This document shows, piece after piece, positions 53,143-61,281 of a DNA stretch of 64,000 nucleotides. The notes below the pieces were generated by a model. That model saw nothing but the letters and a program-made list of their open reading frames with translations, was not told the origin of the DNA and made no database searches. Where the stretch lies: assembly GCF_003610555.1 (NCBI RefSeq), contig NZ_RAPQ01000008.1, forward strand, positions 186,001 through 250,000, written 5' to 3'. This DNA comes from Marinifilum flexuosum. GTDB taxonomy: Bacteria > Bacteroidota > Bacteroidia > Bacteroidales > Marinifilaceae. The first letter of the stretch is position 1. Each line of letters opens with the position of its first letter. Both the position numbers and the translations under genes were made by a program.

Positions 53143-54375
53143 TTACAAACTTTGGTACTTTTGGGTATCAAGCATGCCCTTATAAGTTTTGTAAGTGTAA
53201 TCATCCAACCATTGGTAGAATTCTTCAATCTCTTTTTTATTCACTTTAGCTGAACGCCATTTCTTTTGGTGCTCCTCTGTGTTTTTGAAAAGTTCTTCTT
53301 CAGCTTTTTCAAGTTTTTGAATAATACCAGTCTTCTCAGCATTAATCAATTCTGATACTTTTAAGTATTTGTATCCAGCCGAACGAGAAATTGGATAGCA
53401 GCGGTCTTTCAATTCCATAGCCATAGCATTTAGTGGACAGTTTTCTTTTCCATCAGCCAATAATACTTTAGGCAAATTCTTACCTCCTTTTACCCAAACA
53501 GGTAATGCAATTGAGGTATTTGGGAATCCTACTTGAGTCCAGATGGTAGCCATATCTTTGTCTTCACCTTCTTTCACACCTTCAATCAAAATCATTGATG
53601 ATGAGCCGTGGCGAGTAATCAAATCACCTGAATTCACAAAGTTTTCGTCGTATGGAATGGTTTCGTATTCTTTTCTATAATCCTTTTTCAGTACAGGATG
53701 TTTTAAACATCTTGAGAAATCTTGAATAACAGTTTGGGAATTGATATTTCCATATGCATCTGCCTGATAGAATATATCCTGAGCGGTTTGGAAACGAATA
53801 AACCCGTAACCAATATCTTTTTTACCAGTAAAGGAGTAGTTGGTTCTAAGAATGTAGCCATTTGGAGCTTGTGCAGGATCGTTAGCATCAAATTTGGTAA
53901 AAGTATGATTATTTACCTCATAAAAAGCTACATTTCCATCAGCATCCAGTACACCAAAGTGAGCAGCTAAGCCCATTGGTTTAGGTGTGTCTTTCAGCAA
54001 TTGCTCAAACTCTTCAAGATTAGAACACTGTTGCAAGGCCAATTTCATAAAGCGTCCTTCCTGATCTTTCAATGAAGTTGTATCCTGCATGTTTACATTA
54101 AAGGATGCAGAGTTCATGATTGCAAAACCCATAGCGTTAGATCCACCCCAAACTTGTTCCCCTTTTTCGTCGTTGGAATTGATCATGCCGATGTATGGAT
54201 ATTTGCCATCGGTGAAATACATCATTTTGTTTTCAAAACTTTCTGTGTCGCGCAGTTTCCAAATCATAGGACGACCATCTTTGGTGTACTTGCCGGAAAT
54301 TACGGCAGTTGTGCAGGCTCCAGCCTGCCATACGCTTACTACAACAAGTAGCAGTAGGCTTAATAAATTTTTCAT
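53143..54375 (-). CDS. C45-type Ntn hydrolase (secreted)
   Basis: 410 residues. The signal peptide ends ...WQAGA and is followed directly by CTTAVISGKYTKDGRPMIWKLRDTE. Signal cleavage would expose an N-terminal Cys nucleophile, the hallmark of C45/penicillin-acylase-like Ntn hydrolases. WGGSNAMGFAIMNS and LAAHFGVLDADGNVAFYEV fit the family. It would hydrolyse an amide bond (acyl-amino acid, peptide or beta-alanyl conjugate) in the periplasm. Monocistronic; not part of the nitrilase gene, which is 51 bp upstream. Confidence 0.85.
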   Translation of the reverse strand: MKNLLSLLLLVVVSVWQAGACTTAVISGKYTKDGRPMIWKLRDTESFENKMMYFTDGKYPYIGMINSNDEKGEQVWGGSNAMGFAIMNSASFNVNMQDTTSLKDQEGRFMKLALQQCSNLEEFEQLLKDTPKPMGLAAHFGVLDADGNVAFYEVNNHTFTKFDANDPAQAPNGYILRTNYSFTGKKDIGYGFIRFQTAQDIFYQADAYGNINSQTVIQDFSRCLKHPVLKKDYRKEYETIPYDENFVNSGDLITRHGSSSMILIEGVKEGEDKDMATIWTQVGFPNTSIALPVWVKGGKNLPKVLLADGKENCPLNAMAMELKDRCYPISRSAGYKYLKVSELINAEKTGIIQKLEKAEEELFKNTEEHQKKWRSAKVNKKEIEEFYQWLDDYTYKTYKGMLDTQKYQSL

Positions 54376-54426
54376 TTGTTAGTTAGTGGTTTAGTTGTGT
54401 TATCCTTTATGAAGCCTCTAAATTAA

Positions 54427-55227
54427 TTAATAATTCTTTTTTCTGTCATTTCTAAATTGATATTCGTCACGAACTGTATCAATAACATTTGTATCTACTT
54501 CCCCAATCATTGCCTCTTCCTGTTCTTTAAGAATGCTTGGAGAGGTGTTGTAATCCATCCAGGGAGGACAGAAAATAGAATTGCCATATTCTTCTCCAGC
54601 TCGGTTCAAACTCAACATGTAAATTTGATTTTCCAGTGCTCGGGTAATCACAAAATGATGCCAGCTTGGAAAACTGTTGTCCTTGTAAAAAGCCACCGGA
54701 TGTATCAGAAAATCAATTTCATGATCTAAGGCCAATGTTCTTGTTAATTCAGGAAATCGCATATCGTAACAAATGATAATGCCAATTTTTACACCATTGA
54801 TATTGAAACTGATAGTATCCTCACCTTTTAGGAAATACTCCTTTTCCATAGAGTTTCCGAATTGAGCCATGTGTTGCTTGCTGTAAATGGCTTCCAGTTC
54901 ACCTTTAGGATTGACAAGGGCTTGTGAGATAAAGAAACCATCTTCTCTTTTCCGGGGAAATCCGTAACAGATGTAGCAGTTTCTCTTTTGGGCGATATCC
55001 GAAAAGAATTGGAAACTTTTGCCATTTACATCTTCGGCTAATTCGCCTAATTGCTCGAATGTTTTCCGGGAATATCCACTTGTGAAAAGCTCTGGCAGAA
55101 CAATTAGATCAACCGCTTCTAATTCATCAATTATTTTTTGAGCATGAAGCAGGTTGGCATCTCGTTCCTCGATGGACTTTGTATCACAATTGCTGATTTG
55201 TATGGCAGCAAATTTAATCTTGGGCAT
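54427..55227 (-). CDS. Carbon-nitrogen hydrolase (nitrilase superfamily)
   Basis: 266 residues. The catalytic triad can be read: Glu in LIVLPELFTSGY, Lys in AIYSKQHMAQFG, Cys in IGIIICYDMRFPEL. Likely an omega-amidase or N-carbamoyl-type amidase; 2-oxoglutaramate/2-oxosuccinamate amidase is common for this size. Cytoplasmic. It shares direction with the C45-like gene 51 bp downstream, so a joint amide-scavenging role is possible but unproven. Confidence 0.88.
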   Translation of the reverse strand: MPKIKFAAIQISNCDTKSIEERDANLLHAQKIIDELEAVDLIVLPELFTSGYSRKTFEQLGELAEDVNGKSFQFFSDIAQKRNCYICYGFPRKREDGFFISQALVNPKGELEAIYSKQHMAQFGNSMEKEYFLKGEDTISFNINGVKIGIIICYDMRFPELTRTLALDHEIDFLIHPVAFYKDNSFPSWHHFVITRALENQIYMLSLNRAGEEYGNSIFCPPWMDYNTSPSILKEQEEAMIGEVDTNVIDTVRDEYQFRNDRKKNY

Positions 55228-55450
55228 AAGTGTAGGGATTAAAAGATAAGATTAAAGATAGTGAAATTGAAATTACCTCATCAAAGGTGATTTTTTATGC
55301 TCTGACTTTAAGTAATCCGTAAATGTAAGAGGTAGATTATGTGGGGTTTATTTTACTGTGAGCCTTACTTAGGGGGAGCCCCTCAAACTGCTAAATTATT
55401 TTTTTGCAGTTCTTTTTCCTCAATTAGAAGGTTAGGATGAGGTGAAAACA

Positions 55451-55481
55451 AAAAAAGCCATCCTCAAATGAGAATGGCTTT
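55451..55481 (-). terminator. Terminator of glyS
   Basis: AAAGCCAT.CTC / GAG.ATGGCTTT stem (55454-55481) with an AAAT loop; T-run on the minus strand. Confidence 0.8.
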
Positions 55482-55500
55482 CCAATATTTTGAATTTCGC

Positions 55501-57054
55501 TTATTTCAATTTCTTGAATAAAGATTTCATGCTAACATGTGAATCTAAGATTTCAGCTAGTTTAGAAATCTCGATACGCTCTTGTTCCATGCTATCGCGA
55601 TGACGAATGGTAACTGCGTTGTCTTCCAGTGATTGGTGATCAACAGTTACACAGAATGGAGTACCAATAGCATCCTGACGACGGTAACGCTTACCAATAG
55701 AGTCTTTCTCATCGTACTGACAGTTGAAATCGAATTTCAAGTTGTTGATGATTTCACGAGCTTTTTCAGGAAGACCATCTTTCTTTGTTAATGGCATAAC
55801 TGCCAATTTGATTGGAGCCAAAGCAGCTGGTAGTCTTAAAACAACACGTTCGTCGGTTTTTCCATCTTCTTTCTCTATTTTCTCTTCGGCATAAGCTTCC
55901 GACATAATTTGAAGGAACATACGGTCAACACCAATCGATGTTTCCACTACGTAAGGAACGTAGCTTTTGTTCAGTTCAGGATCGAAGTACTGAATTTTCT
56001 TTCCTGAAAATTCCTGGTGCTGGCTTAAATCGAAATCGGTACGAGAGTGAATCCCTTCCACTTCTTTAAATCCGAATGGGAATTTAAATTCTACATCGGT
56101 TGCAGCGTTAGCGTAGTGAGCCAACTTATCGTGATCGTGGAAACGATATTTATCATCATCGAAACCTAGAGCTTTGTGCCAGCTCATACGCGTTTCTTTC
56201 CACTTGTCGAACCATTTCATTTCTTCTCCCGGACGAACAAAGAACTGAAGTTCCATTTGTTCGAACTCACGCATACGGAAGATAAACTGACGAGCAACAA
56301 TCTCGTTACGGAATGCTTTACCAATTTGAGCAATCCCGAAAGGAATCTTCATACGACCTGTTTTCTGAACATTTAGGTAGTTTACGAAAATACCCTGTGC
56401 AGTTTCCGGACGAAGGAAAATTTTGCTACTACCATCAGCAGTAGAGCCCATTTCAGTTGAGAACATCAAATTGAACTGACGAACATCGGTCCAGTTTTTA
56501 GTTCCCGAAATAGGACAAGCAATCTCGTTATCGATAATGATTTGCTTTAATTCGTCCAAATCGTTCTTATCCAAAGCATCAACAAAACGCTTGTGGACAG
56601 CATCCATTTTCTCTTTGTTTGCCTTAACACGAGGATTGGTTGCTCTAAATTGTTCTTCGTCGAAAGATTCACCAAATTTTTTCTTTGCTTTGGCAACTTC
56701 CTTATCCATTTTGGCTTCATATTTAGCCATCAAATCCTCGATTAAAACATCAGCACGGTAACGTTTCTTCGAATCTTTGTTATCGATCAAAGGATCATTA
56801 AAAGCATCAACGTGGCCCGATGCCTTCCAAATGGTTGGGTGCATAAAAATAGCAGAGTCAATCCCTACTACATTTTCGTGCAACTTTACCATTGAATCCC
56901 ACCAATACTTTTTGATGTTGTTTTTCAATTCAACACCCAATTGTGCGTAATCGTAAACAGCACTTAGTCCATCGTAAATCTCCGACGACTGAAATACAAA
57001 ACCGTATTCCTTACAATGGGCAACCAGTTTCTTGAAAACATCTTCCTGAGCCAT
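55501..57054 (-). CDS. glyS: Glycyl-tRNA synthetase (dimeric type)
   Basis: 517 residues, class II synthetase of the homodimeric (eukaryote/archaea-like) form used by Bacteroidota. Segments: LVAHCKEYGFVFQSSEIYDG at the N-terminus, LRPETAQGIFVNYL (motif 2 region), FAQIGKAFRNEI-type stretch (here FGIAQIGKAFRNEI), VEFKFPFGFKEVEGIHSRTDFDL in part, YVVETSIGVDRM (motif 3) and the C-terminal anticodon-binding domain. It charges tRNA-Gly. Monocistronic, with a -7-like TATTTTTG upstream on the minus strand (57105-57098). Confidence 0.95.
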   Translation of the reverse strand: MAQEDVFKKLVAHCKEYGFVFQSSEIYDGLSAVYDYAQLGVELKNNIKKYWWDSMVKLHENVVGIDSAIFMHPTIWKASGHVDAFNDPLIDNKDSKKRYRADVLIEDLMAKYEAKMDKEVAKAKKKFGESFDEEQFRATNPRVKANKEKMDAVHKRFVDALDKNDLDELKQIIIDNEIACPISGTKNWTDVRQFNLMFSTEMGSTADGSSKIFLRPETAQGIFVNYLNVQKTGRMKIPFGIAQIGKAFRNEIVARQFIFRMREFEQMELQFFVRPGEEMKWFDKWKETRMSWHKALGFDDDKYRFHDHDKLAHYANAATDVEFKFPFGFKEVEGIHSRTDFDLSQHQEFSGKKIQYFDPELNKSYVPYVVETSIGVDRMFLQIMSEAYAEEKIEKEDGKTDERVVLRLPAALAPIKLAVMPLTKKDGLPEKAREIINNLKFDFNCQYDEKDSIGKRYRRQDAIGTPFCVTVDHQSLEDNAVTIRHRDSMEQERIEISKLAEILDSHVSMKSLFKKLK

Positions 57055-57102
57055 AAATCTTATATTTTGAGTTTATTATTTTAATTTGAACGAAACACAA
57101 AA

Positions 57103-57130
57103 ATACAAAAAAAGCCATTCGATGGCTTTT
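57103..57130 (-). terminator. Terminator of the DUF4834 gene
   Basis: AAAAGCCAT-TCG-ATGGCTTTT stem (57110-57130) with T-run on the minus strand. Confidence 0.75.
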
Positions 57131-57218
57131 CCATATCATTAATTTCTAGTGTTTTTGATAATTTATTTGCTGGATAGTGTAATACTATCGTTTGCGTAGC
57201 AGAAGATTAAAAAATTAA

Positions 57219-57464
57219 TTAATCCACATCTTCGAAATCCACATAATCACCTACATCCTTTTTGTTAGGATTAGATTTGGTATTTGAATTTTTATCGATG
57301 GTAACTTCACCTTCTCGCTTTTCTTGTTCTTGTTGCTGTCTGTTGGCCTCTTTTTGCATTTTATCAAAAGTTTTCTGCACCAAAAAAGGGAACATTGCAC
57401 GAATGATCAATTTTAGCAGGTAATAAATACCGACAGCAATAATGATAAACTTTATAAATGCCAT
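57219..57464 (-). CDS. DUF4834 small membrane protein
   Basis: 81 residues: one N-terminal membrane helix (about 4-20: IKFIIIAVGIYYLLKLI), followed by a charged Gln/Glu/Lys-rich tail (KMQKEANRQQQEQEKREG) and an acidic end VGDYVDFEDVD. This matches DUF4834 of Bacteroidota; role unknown. Stands alone with its own terminator. Confidence 0.8.
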   Translation of the reverse strand: MAFIKFIIIAVGIYYLLKLIIRAMFPFLVQKTFDKMQKEANRQQQEQEKREGEVTIDKNSNTKSNPNKKDVGDYVDFEDVD

Positions 57465-57575
57465 ATTCTTATAATTTGATTGACAAAGATAACAGAATTA
57501 TAACGAATGAGTAAATGGGAGCTGAGGAATTGGTATGTTATAGTTATTGAGACTGATATTGATTTAAACCAAAGA

Positions 57576-57605
57576 AAAATCCCGAACTCGCAAGTTCGGG
57601 ATTTT
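57576..57605. terminator. Bidirectional terminator-like hairpin
   Basis: AAAATCCCGAACT / AGTTCGGGATTTT stem with a CGCA loop. It lies in the 513-bp gap 57465-57977, which has no supported gene. Confidence 0.6.
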
Positions 57606-57732
57606 CTTCTAACCACTATTTACTAACCTAAATCTAATTCTATGAAAAAACTTCTCTGTTTTGTACATTACAAATGTAGGTTATAAATGTGCTAAATGGT
57701 TTAAACAAAAGTTAATGAAACTTAAAAGTGTA

Positions 57733-57803
57733 TTGCACCTCTTCGTCCATTAGCACTTCCCCCTAACAGGGGAAGACTTAAATTTAATGAATGGTGCATG
57801 ATT
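57733..57803. repeat. REP-like palindromic element
   Basis: CTTCCCC/GGGGAAG (57756-57775) is flanked by TGCACC (about 57734) and GGTGCA (about 57798). Resembles the repeat clusters near 600 and 14360. Confidence 0.5.
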
Positions 57804-57891
57804 TAGAATATAGTTAATTATAGTGTGTTTTTCTTTTAGGGAAACTGTAGAAAGACTAAAGGGTGAAAGAATAAAACAATATCTTAATATC

Positions 57892-57922
57892 AAAAAAAAG
57901 GACTACCCACAAAAGGTAGCCC
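57892..57922 (-). terminator. Terminator of the DUF5723 gene
   Basis: GGGCTACC / GGTAGTCC on the minus strand followed by TTTTTTTT. Confidence 0.75.
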
Positions 57923-57977
57923 GGAATTTAAATTGATGTAAACACTCTGTTTACACAGAGCAATATAAAGTTACAAC

Positions 57978-59450
57978 TTATTTGTATAATGGTTTCTTTT
58001 TATTTCCTATAGGTTCAAACCATGAGCATTCATCTTTCTTTTTGTTTTTATCCTTACAGCCAAACAATAGGTTGAAGCCAAAGCGTACGTTGGCAACTTG
58101 AGCACTGTTAGGGCGAATTGCTGCCAATATATTATCGGTAATGGTATAAAATTGAACAGGACCAAGTTTAGCAGCTACTCCAAATCCAATATTATTGTAA
58201 GAATTGTTTACAGCAGTATAGCTTAAGCTTGTACTAAGGTTTCTAAAAAATCGTGCATTTGCCGATAAGGTAAGTGATGATTGAATTTTGCCATTAAAAA
58301 TTTCTGTTCGACTTAAAGCTCCTAAATTTATTCTATTATGAATTTGGTGTGTACCTCCCAAATAAATTTTGGTTGGTAAGCCTACAGAGTAGGAACCAGT
58401 TAAATCTGATACTCTAAATTCATCTTGGATGTCATCCACCAAATCATCAAATACATCTTCTATTTCTCTGTAGTTTGGGTCGTTTGAATTTCCCGATTGT
58501 GACCAGTCTGCACCATTGTAAGTGAATGATCCATCCTGAACAAACTCATAACCGTTCGATTTCCAGGTAATGCCTCCAATATCAAGTATACTTGCGTAAA
58601 GTGTGGTTTTCTCATCCATTTTGTATGTCATACCCAAATCTACAGCAAAACCTTTGTTATCGGTATTCAAGAAGAAATCTTCATCAAAATCATCACTGTT
58701 AAAATTGATATCATCAACAAAGCCATTGGCATCGTAAGTAATTTGGTTGATTGGAACAGATGCTCTTAATCGATGTTTGGAGTTCAGTATCACTTGGGCG
58801 CCGGTTAAGGATGTAAAAACAGACATGTCTGATTCCTCCATATGAAGATTGGCAATACCAAAAAGAACTTTCCCTTTTACACCTACAGTCCATTTGTCGT
58901 TGATTTTCTTTGAAACTCCCAAGGCAATTTCATGATACGCATTGGCATCAATGCCCAATCCACCCCAATTGGCGGTTCTTCCTCTATAATCGTAATTACC
59001 ATTCTTTAAAAATGTAATCATTTCCTTATCGAAACTAAAGCGCGAGTCTTCTTTTTCGATCACATCAAGAGTGAAATAGAAGTCCTTCGCTTTAATTCCC
59101 AATGCAAAAAGTGTCAATTCAAATTGCTGAGAAAGAAAGTTGGTGGTTTTTAATGCATCGTGAAAACTATTTACATCTACAACCAACGAATCGCTTCTAA
59201 TGCCTGTTCCATCAGTAATCACATCCTTGTAAGCAAAACTACTATTGCTGTAATTAAAATAGATGGAACTAAGAGCCGGAAGGCCAACAAAGACTTTACA
59301 ATCTGGCTGTATGGCTGGATTTACCTGGTTTGATTGAGGTACATTCTGCATCAAATACAAGGTGTTGTTTAGTTTTTGAGCTGTACCGTTCATAGTCAGG
59401 AGTACAAAAAGTAATCCTGTTAGAGATATCTTGGTTAAAATTCGTGTCAT
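57978..59450 (-). CDS. DUF5723 outer-membrane barrel protein
   Basis: 490 residues: Sec signal (TKISLTGLLFVLLTMNGTAQ), then LNNTLYLMQNVPQSNQVNPA, the DUF5723 opening, and a long beta-barrel profile with repeated aromatic strands and a FGFNLLFGC end region. The family belongs to the larger PorV/FadL-like outer-membrane barrels by appearance; function unknown. It lies 25 bp behind a large lipoprotein gene, so the two are probably co-transcribed partners at the outer membrane. Confidence 0.85.
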   Translation of the reverse strand: MTRILTKISLTGLLFVLLTMNGTAQKLNNTLYLMQNVPQSNQVNPAIQPDCKVFVGLPALSSIYFNYSNSSFAYKDVITDGTGIRSDSLVVDVNSFHDALKTTNFLSQQFELTLFALGIKAKDFYFTLDVIEKEDSRFSFDKEMITFLKNGNYDYRGRTANWGGLGIDANAYHEIALGVSKKINDKWTVGVKGKVLFGIANLHMEESDMSVFTSLTGAQVILNSKHRLRASVPINQITYDANGFVDDINFNSDDFDEDFFLNTDNKGFAVDLGMTYKMDEKTTLYASILDIGGITWKSNGYEFVQDGSFTYNGADWSQSGNSNDPNYREIEDVFDDLVDDIQDEFRVSDLTGSYSVGLPTKIYLGGTHQIHNRINLGALSRTEIFNGKIQSSLTLSANARFFRNLSTSLSYTAVNNSYNNIGFGVAAKLGPVQFYTITDNILAAIRPNSAQVANVRFGFNLLFGCKDKNKKKDECSWFEPIGNKKKPLYK

Positions 59451-59475
59451 TATAGGATGTTTTAAAGTGCTGGTT

Positions 59476-61125
59476 TTAGTTGCTTAGGTCAAGTTGTGCT
59501 TGTACCGATATGGTGAACTTTAATTCGTAATCGCCTTTTAGCTTCACCGGGATTCCTCCATTTTGGGTACTTACAACCGCATTTATAATGATGTTTTCGG
59601 TTTTGTTAAGATTTGCAATTTGAGTCTGCGTTAATTTTATTTCGTGGGAAACTTCCTTAATCGAATTTGGATCAACTACACCAATATTTGCTCCCGAAGT
59701 ATAAACCGAAGCAGCATCAATTACTTCATTGTCTTTAATTTCATCAATTACATTGTAGCTTGCATCGGTAAGCTGAATGTTTTCAACGGTAACATCAAGT
59801 GGATAACCATTTTGGGCTGTAATTACTACCGCGGCATTCATTACTTTATCGGCATCATCAATGTCAACACCATCAATTGTATCCTTAAGCGTTAGGTTTG
59901 TTGCGGTAAACTCCAAAGGAATTTCAATTTCGATATCTGCATCAATTCTAGAAGTATTACTTATAATGTTTGGCTGAGTAGCAATATCTACGGTGTTGGG
60001 ATTTAAGTCTACATTACCAAAATAATCCAACCTGTCTGATGGAGGCAATGCCATTAAATCAACAATGTCAGAGTTGTTTTTATCGTAAGTAATGGTTTCT
60101 TCATTAGGTGTATCTAAAACATCAGTAATGGTTTTAGGATAATTAGTAGGTTGTAATACATCCGGATTTAAATTTTGAGTCGATCCACTTGAGCTGTAAC
60201 CAGTGATGTTTGCGTTTATTGCAAAAGGAACACCAACCGAGTTGCGCAAGTGAACATGAATTTTAGGATCTGCAAAACGGTATTCACCATCTACATCATC
60301 CCAAAAATCAACACCCAAGTCAATACTGCCTGTTCCAATGTTAATTGTTTGCTTGCCAAAATCACCTGATGCAGTAATAAAGTCGATGTTTTGAACTGTA
60401 AGATTGACTCCTACATCTCCGCTTCCGCTGATAGTAGTTCCATTATCACGTATGTAAACAGAGAAATCAATGTTAACTTCGTTACTGGTAGTGTACGGAG
60501 TTTTGAAATTGACTATAGCATTGCTAAGTGAAATGCTTTCTGGATGATTGATTGCATTAGCCCCTACACGAAAAGTTCGAGTCACCACGCTTCCACCTTC
60601 TGTTATTCCAGGAAATGTAACCGTTAAATCAATTTCGGTATCCAAAGGGTTGGTTAAGCTTAAATCGATAGTTGCGTTTAGCTGCAAATTAGAAAGAATG
60701 ATATCAGGATCTCCGGCATCAACAGAGAATGTTTCTGAAAAAGGTATTGGATTTGTAGGGATCGAAGCATGCGGAATCCCTGCGAAAGTACCAATTGTGA
60801 TGCCAAGGTTTTGACTCACTTGGTTTGGAAAATCTAATACATCATCTACAGCATAAGTAAATATATCATTTTCGCGATGTCTTATCACCAGGTTGTTTCC
60901 TTCCAAAAATATGGTTTGATCGTTTGGATTCAACTCGTGTTCGTTTAGAAGATACCAGAGTGTATAGGTTCCATATCCAACAGGAGCAATCATGTTCGGA
61001 GTCCATTCAACTTTATCCGATAAGCGATCCATATCGTAATCGTCAGAATCGAAGCATGATTGTGTTGTAATGGCCAATAGTCCACATAGAATGAGTGGAA
61101 TCAGAAATCGTGATTTAGATATCAT
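59476..61125 (-). CDS. Large beta-rich lipoprotein, partner of DUF5723
   Basis: 549 residues; lipobox LILCGLLAITTQSC (Cys about 24), then an almost purely beta sequence: conserved-looking SDKVEWTPNMIAPVGYGTYTL near the start and many strand-turn repeats (FSVDAGDPDIILSNLQLNATID; later TIDGVDIDDADKVMNAAVVI). No catalytic motif. I do not know a named family with certainty. The gene heads the two-gene unit with DUF5723 and is likely exposed on the outer membrane. Confidence 0.75.
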   Translation of the reverse strand: MISKSRFLIPLILCGLLAITTQSCFDSDDYDMDRLSDKVEWTPNMIAPVGYGTYTLWYLLNEHELNPNDQTIFLEGNNLVIRHRENDIFTYAVDDVLDFPNQVSQNLGITIGTFAGIPHASIPTNPIPFSETFSVDAGDPDIILSNLQLNATIDLSLTNPLDTEIDLTVTFPGITEGGSVVTRTFRVGANAINHPESISLSNAIVNFKTPYTTSNEVNIDFSVYIRDNGTTISGSGDVGVNLTVQNIDFITASGDFGKQTINIGTGSIDLGVDFWDDVDGEYRFADPKIHVHLRNSVGVPFAINANITGYSSSGSTQNLNPDVLQPTNYPKTITDVLDTPNEETITYDKNNSDIVDLMALPPSDRLDYFGNVDLNPNTVDIATQPNIISNTSRIDADIEIEIPLEFTATNLTLKDTIDGVDIDDADKVMNAAVVITAQNGYPLDVTVENIQLTDASYNVIDEIKDNEVIDAASVYTSGANIGVVDPNSIKEVSHEIKLTQTQIANLNKTENIIINAVVSTQNGGIPVKLKGDYELKFTISVQAQLDLSN

Positions 61126-61281
61126 AGTAATGTAATTAAATAGACAATATTAGTTTTGAACCGAATTCAACTCATAAAACCCTAGCTTTAATGTTAAATT
61201 ATATTCAGATCAGAAAAGCAATAATATCATGTAAGAAAATAGATCTTATACATGAATTAGTTGTTATTATTGACAAACGGC

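Noticed and set aside
57509-57630. Short plus-strand ORF in the gap after DUF4834
   Set aside because: It reads through the perfect hairpin at 57576-57605 and has no family features.
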